39,878 nucleotides of DNA from assembly GCA_002502785.1 (NCBI GenBank), contig DAQG01000075.1:1-39878 (forward strand). The letters are read 5' to 3'. This document shows, piece by piece, positions 16,496-23,124 of the stretch; positions within the stretch are counted from its first letter, which is position 1, and the number at the start of each line of letters is the position of its first letter. This stretch comes from Methanothrix harundinacea (GTDB taxonomy: Archaea > Halobacteriota > Methanosarcinia > Methanotrichales > Methanotrichaceae). The translations under genes and the position numbers were made by a program. The notes beneath the pieces were generated by a model that was not told the DNA's origin, made no database searches, and saw only the letters and a list, made by a program, of their open reading frames with translations.

Positions 16496-17671
16496 ATGTC
16501 AAAGCACGTTTGTTCGAAATGCGTGGAAGTCTTCGATGGCCCTGAAGGCGACGACAGATGCCCCGAATGTGGCTCCCGATCTCCCAATATCCTGGATGTC
16601 GAGAACGGCGATCTGCGCCTGAAAGAGGAGGTTGCAAGGGTTCTGGCTGAGAGGAAGGGGGCGGGACTCGATGGCCTGGTCGGAGGGCTTGACGCCGTCA
16701 TCATCAACACCGAGCCCGATCTCTTGAAGGCGGCCTCAGAAGAGCTTTTGAGGTCCACAGGCCATGAGTTTGGCGACGTCTTCCAGGACCCTCAATATAG
16801 AGCCGTCGTCCTCAAAATGGATGGGTCTAGCAATATTCTCGTCAGGTCTAGGCTCGATGGCGAAAACCCCTTTAGAGACCTAAACCTACGGCCGAAGTCG
16901 AAGCACCTGCCCAACACGAGACTGGAGACCCTGGTCTTCAGGACGACAGATCTGGAAAAGTACGTCTCGATCCAGGAGACAAGGGGCGTTTCGTTTCTCA
17001 CCGACGATATAGTTGAGGCAGAAAGCTACTCATTCATACAGACCACGCCCTCCAGGTTCACGGGAAACTCCCTCGGTTTCATCCAGTGGCACGGCAAAGG
17101 TGGCGACTACAGAACGTTGAGGAGCGAGCCATGGGGGTGGGACCTCTCAAAGCCGGACCTAGTTCATCTGAAGAATATCAAATATCTCGATCACGCGGCG
17201 ACCCGCATCAGAGCCGAGGATCGAGACGCTGCGATAACCGAGTTCATGATGCTCACAAACTACGATTTCGATTTTGCCATCTACGTGAAGAACCTGAACT
17301 CGATCACCAGCGTAGCCAGGCTCTCGAAGTCCGATTTCGCCATGGTCTTCACCTCGGGCATATCACCTTACGTCAGCGAGGACCTTTCGGGACCGACTGA
17401 GAAGTTCGTTCACAACTACGGACCCCGGGTCCACCACCTCGCCTTCCAGACCGAATATATCGAGGACGCCTACTCGGCCCTAGTCGAGGACGGGATGGAG
17501 TTTCTGATCGAGCTTGTGGGCTCTTCCGAGGAAGGGCTGAAACAGACCTTCACACAGCCCTCGAAGAACACCCTCCTCGTCAACGAGTACATCCACCGGT
17601 ACGGCGACTTCGACGGATTCTTCACAAAAAGCAACGTCACTCTCCTGACAGAGGCATCGGGAAAGCAGTAG
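16496..17671 (+). CDS. zinc-ribbon plus VOC (4-hydroxyphenylpyruvate dioxygenase-like) protein
   Basis: A 391-aa protein starting just after a GAGG site. Residues 6-25 form a zinc ribbon (CSKC...CPEC). The rest looks like a two-module VOC/HPPD fold. The C-terminal module keeps the likely iron facial triad: His in KYLDHAATRI, His in RVHHLAFQTEYIEDAYSAL, and Glu in VNEYIHRYGDFDGFF, the position of the last ligand in HPPD. HPPD uses O2 to make homogentisate, which is surprising for an anaerobic methanogen, so the substrate or chemistry is probably different. It stands upstream of tspO and the superoxide reductase. Fold assignment is fairly sure, reaction unknown. Confidence 0.75.
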   Translation: MSKHVCSKCVEVFDGPEGDDRCPECGSRSPNILDVENGDLRLKEEVARVLAERKGAGLDGLVGGLDAVIINTEPDLLKAASEELLRSTGHEFGDVFQDPQYRAVVLKMDGSSNILVRSRLDGENPFRDLNLRPKSKHLPNTRLETLVFRTTDLEKYVSIQETRGVSFLTDDIVEAESYSFIQTTPSRFTGNSLGFIQWHGKGGDYRTLRSEPWGWDLSKPDLVHLKNIKYLDHAATRIRAEDRDAAITEFMMLTNYDFDFAIYVKNLNSITSVARLSKSDFAMVFTSGISPYVSEDLSGPTEKFVHNYGPRVHHLAFQTEYIEDAYSALVEDGMEFLIELVGSSEEGLKQTFTQPSKNTLLVNEYIHRYGDFDGFFTKSNVTLLTEASGKQ

Positions 17672-17741
17672 AGAAGAAGAGAATTAAAGCAGAAGTGCAG
17701 AAAAGGTCTGACAGGTTCAGATAAAACCATGAGCATGTGAT

Positions 17742-18224
17742 ATGATGAGACGAGTTGATTTCCTCAAGCTGGCTGTTTCTCTATCAGCCTGTTATCTTGC
17801 GGCCTTCATCGGGTCGATATTCACCACACCGAACATACCCACCTGGTACGCCGCCCTGGCAAAGCCCTTCTTCGCACCGCCCAACTGGGTCTTCGCTCCG
17901 GTCTGGACCGCCATCTTCACCCTGATGGGGATCGCGGCTTATCTGGTCTGGCGAGAGGGCGCAACAGATCCTAGGGTCGAAGCCGCCATGGCGGTATTCG
18001 TCCTCCAGCTCGCCGTCAACGTATCCTGGTCGGCGGCCTTCTTCGGCCTGCGCTCCCCCCTGGCGGGCCTTGCTGTGATCGCCGTCCTCTGGGCTCTGAT
18101 CGTCCTGAACATCCAGAAGTTCAGGCAGATTTCAAGGACGGCGGGAACGCTGCTTTTGCCTTACATAATCTGGGTGAGCTTCGCAGCAGCTCTGAACTTT
18201 GCTATCTGGAGGCTCAACTTTTAA
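17742..18224 (+). CDS. tspO: TspO/MBR family protein
   Basis: A 160-aa membrane protein with five hydrophobic helices and the Trp-rich TspO pattern: PTWYAALAKPFFAPPNWVFAP between helices 1 and 2, VWTAIFTLMGIAAYLVW, NVSWSAAFFGLRSP in helix 4 and WVSFAAALNFAIWRLN at the end. TspO proteins bind porphyrins/tetrapyrroles and are linked to oxidative stress. It lies between the VOC protein and superoxide reductase genes in the same direction, with about 70- and 110-base gaps. Confidence 0.93.
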   Translation: MMRRVDFLKLAVSLSACYLAAFIGSIFTTPNIPTWYAALAKPFFAPPNWVFAPVWTAIFTLMGIAAYLVWREGATDPRVEAAMAVFVLQLAVNVSWSAAFFGLRSPLAGLAVIAVLWALIVLNIQKFRQISRTAGTLLLPYIIWVSFAAALNFAIWRLNF

Positions 18225-18339
18225 CCCTGCGAGGCTGGAGGTTTCAGGATTCGAGCCGCTGGATCGCGATCAGTTTTTCAAAATTCTTTCACCAGAAACA
18301 TTTTAATGTTGAAGCTCTTTATGGTATTTGGTGATATAA

Positions 18340-18725
18340 ATGGCCGAAGAGAAGAAAATCTGGGCGAGATGATAAACACCTTCGACATGGCCGCTGGCGA
18401 GGCTCTGGGAAAAAGAGAGAGCCACACCCCCAAAATCGAGGCCCCGAAGGCCGTCAAGGCCGACGAGACCTTCGAGGTCAAGGTCTCGGTCCAAAACCAC
18501 CCCAACAAGGTGGAGCACTCCATAAGGTGGATCGAGGTCTACTTCCACGAGGACGGAAGGCCTTTCAACCCCATAATGCTGGCAAGGATAGACTTCACCC
18601 CCGTCTACTCTGAGCCCGAGGCAAAGCTTTCGGTTAAGCTCTCCAAGTCCGGGTCGATCCTGGCCATGGAGTACTGCAACGTCCACGGCCTCTGGTCTGC
18701 AAAAGAAGTGATAAAGGTGAAGTGA
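18340..18725 (+). CDS. superoxide reductase (neelaredoxin type), probable one-base frameshift near its start
   Basis: The body is a clear class II superoxide reductase: ESHTPKIEAP, VSVQNHPNKVEHSIRWIEVYF with the equatorial His ligands, and YCNVHGLWS with the axial Cys and last His. It lacks the desulforedoxin N-domain. The best start, GGTGAT then ATG at 18340, reads MAEEKKI and soon hits TGA. Adding one base to the A4 run at 18355-18358 joins it smoothly to the main frame (MAEEKKNLGEMINTF). Without a frameshift, translation must begin at ATG 18369 (118 aa) or at 18306, whose first residues look unnatural and lack a ribosome site. The usual EKH motif is ESH. Confidence 0.85.
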
Positions 18726-18752
18726 TCACTCCACGCGCTCCTTTTTATTTTA

Positions 18753-19304
18753 TCAGGCCGAGCTTACGATTAGCATCCCGAATAATATGTTCAGGGCCAT
18801 CAGCAAAAGAGCGGTTCGGCCGAAGAGCCTGTGAACCCATCTTATAAGGGACCTCTTCTCCTGAGTCACTTTTAACTGTAGGAGCCCAAAGGTCGGCGTT
18901 AGGATTAGCAGAAGTATCACGAAAGATCCGAGATATGCGTGAGGCACCTTGAAGTGCTCCTGGGAGGCTGCAGAAATCATGTAGGCGGCCATCGTCATCC
19001 CGGCGATGACGAAAGCTGCCCCCGATATTCCGAGGACCTTGTGCTTTTTCAGCCAGCCCTTGTCTTTTCTCCTGGCCACGGTCATCCCCCAGATCAAAAG
19101 CGCAAACCCCAAAATCACAAGAGATGCGTGATAAGGCCAGAGCCTCACGATTTCGGCGGGAAGCTCTCGATACGGCTCGGCAGCTGCTGCGCCGCCCTCG
19201 AGGGCGGCAATCATGAAGATCAGGATGTATAGGGCCTGATGGAGGATGGTCATCAGCTTTTTCAGACGGCGAGTTTCAACTCCAACGTCGAGATCGTCGG
19301 TCAT
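18753..19304 (-). CDS. cytochrome b561-like membrane protein
   Basis: A 183-aa protein with about five hydrophobic helices. Histidines lie where a di-heme b561-type four-helix core would have them: PYHASLVILGF, a cytoplasmic KKHKVLGISG, VPHAYLGSF and WVHRLFGRTALL. The first hydrophobic segment (residues 18-45) may be a signal-anchor. It probably carries electrons across the membrane. It is convergent with the superoxide reductase gene (27 bases between stops). The heme assignment is inferred from His spacing. Confidence 0.65.
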   Translation of the reverse strand: MTDDLDVGVETRRLKKLMTILHQALYILIFMIAALEGGAAAAEPYRELPAEIVRLWPYHASLVILGFALLIWGMTVARRKDKGWLKKHKVLGISGAAFVIAGMTMAAYMISAASQEHFKVPHAYLGSFVILLLILTPTFGLLQLKVTQEKRSLIRWVHRLFGRTALLLMALNILFGMLIVSSA

Positions 19305-19402
19305 AGCTTCAGCTCCTCATGCCGGATAGGCGCGAATGATAACCGATCGGCGGCTCGGGTCCGAGGGTGGTCATAAAAAATAAAGGCAGAGGTTCCTCGG
19401 CT

Positions 19403-20056
19403 TCAGTCCAGCTTCTTGTGGCAGAGCCACCAGTCGAAACACTTGTACTTCGAAAGCCTCTCCTTTGCGGCCTTCTCGTCAGTGGGTGGGGGTATTATGA
19501 CCTCGTCGCCCAGGAGGTCGTTATTAGGCCAGTTGGCAGGCATAGCCACCTTGTTTTCGTCAGAGATCTGAAGGGCCTTAACGACTCTCAGGATTTCAGC
19601 CATGTTCCGTCCGATCTCCTGGGGATAGTAAAGCATCAGCCTTATGGCGCCGTTGGGATCCACCACGAAGACGGCTCTGACGGTGTTCGTCCCCTTTCCG
19701 GGGTGTATCATACCGAGCTTTGAAGCGGCTGCCCCGTTGTCGGCGATGATCGGAAACCCGATCTCAACCTTCATATTTTCTTTGATCCACTCGGTCCACT
19801 TCATGTGAGAGAATACCTGGTCTATCGACAGGCCGATGAGCGCGCAGTTCAGCTTCTCAAAGTCTTTTCTCATCTTCTCAAAAGCCATGAACTCTGTGGT
19901 GCATACCGGCGTGAAGTCTGCGGGGTGGCTGAAGAGTACAAACCACTTCCCCGAGAAATCGGTTGGGATCTTCATCCTCCCGTGAGTGGTCTGAACCGCC
20001 ATATCCGGAACCTTCTCCCCCAGGAGGGGGATTCCCTCTCTAGCTTCCAACTCCAT
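19403..20056 (-). CDS. peroxiredoxin (archaeal Prx6-type)
   Basis: A 217-aa thiol peroxidase of the archaeal Prx6 group. The peroxidatic C52 is in HPADFTPVCTTEF. Two additional C-terminal cysteines, C206 and C212, lie in the KCFDWWLCHKKL tail, as in Aeropyrum pernix thioredoxin peroxidase, where the resolving Cys is C-terminal. The conserved substrate Arg is in TVRAVFVVDPNG. A strong GGAGG precedes the ATG by about 10 bases. It reduces H2O2 and organic peroxides and is part of the oxidative-stress neighbourhood. Confidence 0.95.
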   Translation of the reverse strand: MELEAREGIPLLGEKVPDMAVQTTHGRMKIPTDFSGKWFVLFSHPADFTPVCTTEFMAFEKMRKDFEKLNCALIGLSIDQVFSHMKWTEWIKENMKVEIGFPIIADNGAAASKLGMIHPGKGTNTVRAVFVVDPNGAIRLMLYYPQEIGRNMAEILRVVKALQISDENKVAMPANWPNNDLLGDEVIIPPPTDEKAAKERLSKYKCFDWWLCHKKLD

Positions 20057-20083
20057 GATTTTTTGCCTCCTCTGCTAAGTCCT

Positions 20084-20124
20084 ACATATATCTTATAATA
20101 TTTTATCAGCGATAAGAGTTATCA
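20084..20124 (-). promoter_or_regulatory. peroxiredoxin promoter with an adjacent TTATC/GATAA inverted repeat
   Basis: On the minus strand an AT-rich TATA region (TATTATAAGATATATG, about 20085-20100) lies about 30 bases before the peroxiredoxin ATG. Just upstream of it, TTATC-AGC-GATAA (20103-20115) forms a perfect 5-bp inverted repeat, followed by a further TTATC at 20119-20123. Placed where a transcription activator or repressor would sit; function not shown. Confidence 0.45.
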
Positions 20125-20250
20125 CGCCTAATTCCTCGCTTTTATGGGCTGAAAAAAGAAGGTGGGCGAAGATGGGCCCTCATCCACCGGCAACGAGACA
20201 CATCCATCGCCACGACGTACAACACGACCAAAGACGAGAATGCGGAGAAT

Positions 20251-20526
20251 CTAACGCTCCGCCTCCGCCTCTACCTCCATGATCAGCTTCTCTCCGCCGC
20301 TGACGTAAGTCACGTAATGAATGACTATACAGATGCCCCAGCCGATGGGCGAATACCATGGCTGCCAAACGGGCAGGCCGGGGTTGGCGGGTATCACCAC
20401 CATGTAGTTTATCGCCAGCCACACGATGTTGACCACCAGGTAGATCACGAGGTGCGTCATGAACAGCTTCTTCATGCGCGCCTGCATGGCTGTTCTAAAC
20501 GCCTTTTTGTACCCTTCGTCGACCAT
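20251..20526 (-). CDS. 2TM domain protein
   Basis: A 91-aa protein with ATG at 20526 directly after a strong GGAGGTGA site; the frame extends four codons further upstream without one. Two hydrophobic helices (FMTHLVIYLVVNIVWLAINY and PIGWGICIVIHYVTYV) are preceded by a basic helix (KAFRTAMQARMKK) and followed by an acidic tail (MEVEAEAER). This is the small 2TM domain (PF13239-like) architecture. Function unknown. Monocistronic, read away from the arsR promoter. Confidence 0.8.
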   Translation of the reverse strand: MVDEGYKKAFRTAMQARMKKLFMTHLVIYLVVNIVWLAINYMVVIPANPGLPVWQPWYSPIGWGICIVIHYVTYVSGGEKLIMEVEAEAER

Positions 20527-20907
20527 TTTTAACCTCACCTCCAGAACAAGACTCTTTCTATATGTCTTTTTATCAATATATAAAGGTTTCGAGAGTTATT
20601 TGAGCAGTTTCTTGTATACTACATGATCATTTTCGGATCAAATCTGACTTTGGCGTCCCATCATTCTCTCTTTTGATCAGTATCACTGGGTCGATGGCAC
20701 CAGTTCATTCGCAGTATTGACTTCGATGGATCTTCATTTTGAAAGAAAGCCTAATAAAAGATTTATTGAGAATCCATCTCCAGAAGCCCAAAAAAATGAT
20801 TCCATCGTCGTTCAGAAGTTTGCATCAATATCCCAATGGTATGCGTCAGCTACATATCACCATATGCCGATATGTTTATATGATCTCTGCTCCTATGGGT
20901 CATCACC
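20527..20907. other. intergenic region between the 2TM gene and arsR
   Basis: About 380 bases, AT-rich, without a convincing gene. Open frames here have no ribosome site or protein-like composition. It should contain the promoters of the leftward 2TM gene and of the rightward arsR operon; only the latter shows a clear signal. Confidence 0.6.
20861..20881 (+). promoter_or_regulatory. arsR operon promoter with candidate ArsR operator
   Basis: CATAT-GCCG-ATATG (20861-20874) is a 5-bp inverted repeat immediately followed by a TATA-like TTTATATG (20875-20882). The arsR ATG lies at 20908, about 30 bases from the TATA, so the transcript would be short-leadered or leaderless. An ArsR-family dimer bound here would block TBP/TFB, the usual autoregulation of such operons. 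Binding is inferred. Confidence 0.5.
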
Positions 20908-21240
20908 ATGAGTCGATCGGTCACAGACTGGCGGGCCAAGATCCTCGGAGCTCTCTCCGACCCCACGAGGCTGGAGATCGTGGAGTTTTTGGGCGGGGAG
21001 GAAAGGTGCGTCTGCGAGATCGTACCCCCCTTCGGAAGGGCCCAGTCCACGATATCCAAGCATCTGAACCTGCTCTTCGAGGCTGGGATTGTGGAGCGAA
21101 GGACCGATGGAAAGCGGACCCTTTACAGGGTGAGAAACCCAAAAGTGTTTGACCTTTTGAGAGAAGTTGACGCCATGGCCCTCGACCAGATATCGGAGCT
21201 GAAAAAGGCTGAGGAGATGTTGGAGGCCTCAATTAGATGA
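20908..21240 (+). CDS. ArsR/SmtB-family transcription regulator
   Basis: A 110-aa winged-helix regulator. The HTH is recognisable: ILGALSDPTRLEIVEFL, then C34-V-C36-E (ERCVCEIV), FGRAQSTISKHLNLLFEAGIVE as recognition helix, and RTDGKRTLYRV as wing. The CVCE pair at the alpha-3 helix is the ELCVCDL-type metalloid/metal-sensing site of ArsR-like repressors, which points to arsenic/antimony or a soft metal. It overlaps the permease gene by 4 bases (ATGA) and is first in the operon with permease, thioredoxin and DGC protein. Confidence 0.93.
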   Translation: MSRSVTDWRAKILGALSDPTRLEIVEFLGGEERCVCEIVPPFGRAQSTISKHLNLLFEAGIVERRTDGKRTLYRVRNPKVFDLLREVDAMALDQISELKKAEEMLEASIR

Positions 21241-22334
21241 CGATCGTAAGTTCTGAGATCATACTTCCGCCCTTGCAGTCGGGCCTTGAAACCCTGATGG
21301 AGTATCTCTCGGCCCACGTTTTGACCTGCCTGATCCCGGCCTTTTTCATAGCCGGGGCGATAGTAGCCCTGCTCCAAAAGGACGTGGTCATGAAGTACTT
21401 CGGGGCGGACGCCAAAAAGTGGCTCTGCTACAGCGTTGCTGCGACCTCCGGGACGGTTCTTGCGGTCTGCAGCTGCACAATACTCCCTATGTTCGCCGGG
21501 ATACACCGCAGAGGAGCGGGGATAGGACCTGCAACTGCCTTCCTCTTCTCTGGCCCTGCCATCAACCTTCTGGCCGTCGTCCTAACGGCGAAGGTCCTCG
21601 GTCTGGACCTAGGCATAGCCAGGATCGTGGCCGCAGTCTCTATGGCCGTCGTCATCGGCCTCATAATGGCCGCCATCTTCGAACGGAAAAGGGTGCCTGA
21701 GAACGAGGGGGGGTCCGGGGGTCATGCCTCTGCTCATGCGAACGTCTTCTCCGGCGAGGTGCCGAGCAGGCCCGCTTACGTCACGCCCCTGTTCCTGTCC
21801 ATGCTGGTCGGAGTCCTCCTGGTAGCGACATCGAAGATCGCGCTATGGCCAAAGGCGATAATGCTAACGGTCCTGGTGCTGGCATCGGCCTGGTTGCTAC
21901 TGAGGTACTTCGAAGACATCGAGAAGTCGGCCTTCTTCGGCGAGACCTGGTGGCTTGTGAAGAGGATATTTCCGCTCCTCGTGGTGGGGACCTTCATAAC
22001 CGGGGTCATCGGCTACTTCCTGCCGATGGAGCTGATAAGGTCGATCTTCGGAAGAAGCGACTTTCTCGCCTGCTTTATCGCTTCATTCATAGGGGCTCTC
22101 CTCTACATGCCGACGCTTCTCGAGGTTCCGATCGTGGGGACGCTTTTCGGCTACTCATCCGGGGTGATGGCGGCGGGGCCAGCTCTGGCACTTCTGCTCG
22201 CCGGACCCTCCATGAGCCTTCCGAACATGATCGTGATCTGGAAGGTGATAGGGGCGAGGAAGGCCGGGGTTTACATATCGTTGGTGGTGCTGCTTTCGAC
22301 CCTGGCGGGAATGATCTACGGGGCGATCGTCTGA
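21237..22334 (+). CDS. ArsP/DUF318-family permease
   Basis: A 365-aa membrane protein with about nine to ten helices in two homologous halves. The first half has AVCSCTILPMFAGIHRRGAG, the CxC...P signature of the ArsP/YraQ-type permease family, then TAFLFSGPAINLLAV. The second half repeats the pattern (GALLYMPTLLEVPIVGTLFG, ALALLLAGPSMSLPNM). A soluble loop around residues 145-175 separates the halves. ArsP members export trivalent organoarsenicals; others are suspected in thiol-metal transport. Translationally coupled to arsR by overlap. Confidence 0.88.
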   Translation: MTIVSSEIILPPLQSGLETLMEYLSAHVLTCLIPAFFIAGAIVALLQKDVVMKYFGADAKKWLCYSVAATSGTVLAVCSCTILPMFAGIHRRGAGIGPATAFLFSGPAINLLAVVLTAKVLGLDLGIARIVAAVSMAVVIGLIMAAIFERKRVPENEGGSGGHASAHANVFSGEVPSRPAYVTPLFLSMLVGVLLVATSKIALWPKAIMLTVLVLASAWLLLRYFEDIEKSAFFGETWWLVKRIFPLLVVGTFITGVIGYFLPMELIRSIFGRSDFLACFIASFIGALLYMPTLLEVPIVGTLFGYSSGVMAAGPALALLLAGPSMSLPNMIVIWKVIGARKAGVYISLVVLLSTLAGMIYGAIV

Positions 22335-22403
22335 AATAATCGGCGTGCGAAGAATTGAACGCAAAAGAAGAGATTCAAGATTAGTATAGAGGTGATCGAG
22401 ATT

Positions 22404-22637
22404 ATGAAGATAGAGGTTCTGGGAACCGGGTGTGCAAAGTGCAAGTCTCTAGCTAAAAATGTCGAGAAGGCGGTGGCGGAGTCGGGGGTTGAGGCCGAGG
22501 TAGTGAAGGTGGAGAGCCTCCAGGAGATCATGAACCGAGGCGTCATGATGACCCCTGCCCTCTTCATTGACGGCGAGGCGATTGTTGTGGGAAGGGCCCC
22601 TTCGGTGGCGGAGATAAAGGCGCTATTAAAGAAATGA
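22404..22637 (+). CDS. small thioredoxin-like redox-active disulfide protein
   Basis: A 77-aa thioredoxin-fold protein of the TM0996 / redox-active disulfide protein 2 group. The active site is GCAKC (C10, C13) after a MKIEVLGT strand; the cis-Pro is in MMTPALFIDGEAI. ATG at 22404 is chosen because GGTGAT (22391-22396) is its ribosome site; reading from the GTG inside that site would add four residues. Such proteins typically travel with ArsP-type permeases and probably handle metalloid-thiol reduction. Confidence 0.92.
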   Translation: MKIEVLGTGCAKCKSLAKNVEKAVAESGVEAEVVKVESLQEIMNRGVMMTPALFIDGEAIVVGRAPSVAEIKALLKK

Positions 22638-22682
22638 AGGTTGATAAACGGCGGAGAAAATCGAAAATCAGGTGATTTTGAG

Positions 22683-23099
22683 ATGGCAGAAGAGAAGTGT
22701 CTCTGTGACGGAGCCGAGGCTGAGAGGGTGGTGGAGTGCCTCTGCGGCGGCCGAAAGGTCACGATGATCTTCGCCTGCTCAGGCGGATCGAACGTCGGCC
22801 AGATGGCGAACAAGGCCGCGGTGGACCTTTCTTGCGAAGCATAGGGCATCGGGTTCGCTTGTCTTGCCGGACTCGGAGGTCACGTCAGCGGAATCGTCGA
22901 GTCGGCGAGAGCCGCCGATAGGATTGTGGTGGTGGACGGGTGTCCTGTCCATTGTGGGAAAAGTACTCTGGAGCACGCCGGATTCAATCCCGACGTCAGC
23001 CTTGAGATCACGGATCTCGGGATCGAGAAGAATCACGATCTCATCGCCGACCCCAAGAAGACGAGAAAGGTCGTCGAAAAGCTGAAAAAGATGGTTTAG
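22683..23099 (+). CDS. DGC-domain putative zinc-binding protein, interrupted by an in-frame TAG
   Basis: From ATG 22683 (after GGTGAT) the frame encodes an N-terminal Cys-rich segment (CLCDGAEAERVVECLCGG) and the start of the DGC domain (FACSGGSNVGQMANKAA). A TAG occurs at 22842-22844. Past it, in the same frame, the domain continues intact as GIGFACLAGLGGHVSGIVES, VVVDGCPVHCGKSTLEHAG and ITDLGIEKNHD to a TAG at 23097-23099. No indel is needed. If read through, the product is 138 aa with the defining DGCPVHC cysteines. Possibilities are a sequencing or point-mutation nonsense, or TAG readthrough (pyrrolysine). Last gene of the ArsR operon. Family members are linked to metal or metalloid handling by context. 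Confidence 0.8.
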
Positions 23100-23124
23100 A
23101 GGGCTACACCATCCGTCTTCGAGA

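Noticed and set aside
20717..20911. Open frame upstream of arsR
   Set aside because: No ribosome site, no protein-like pattern, and it overlaps the promoter and start of arsR.
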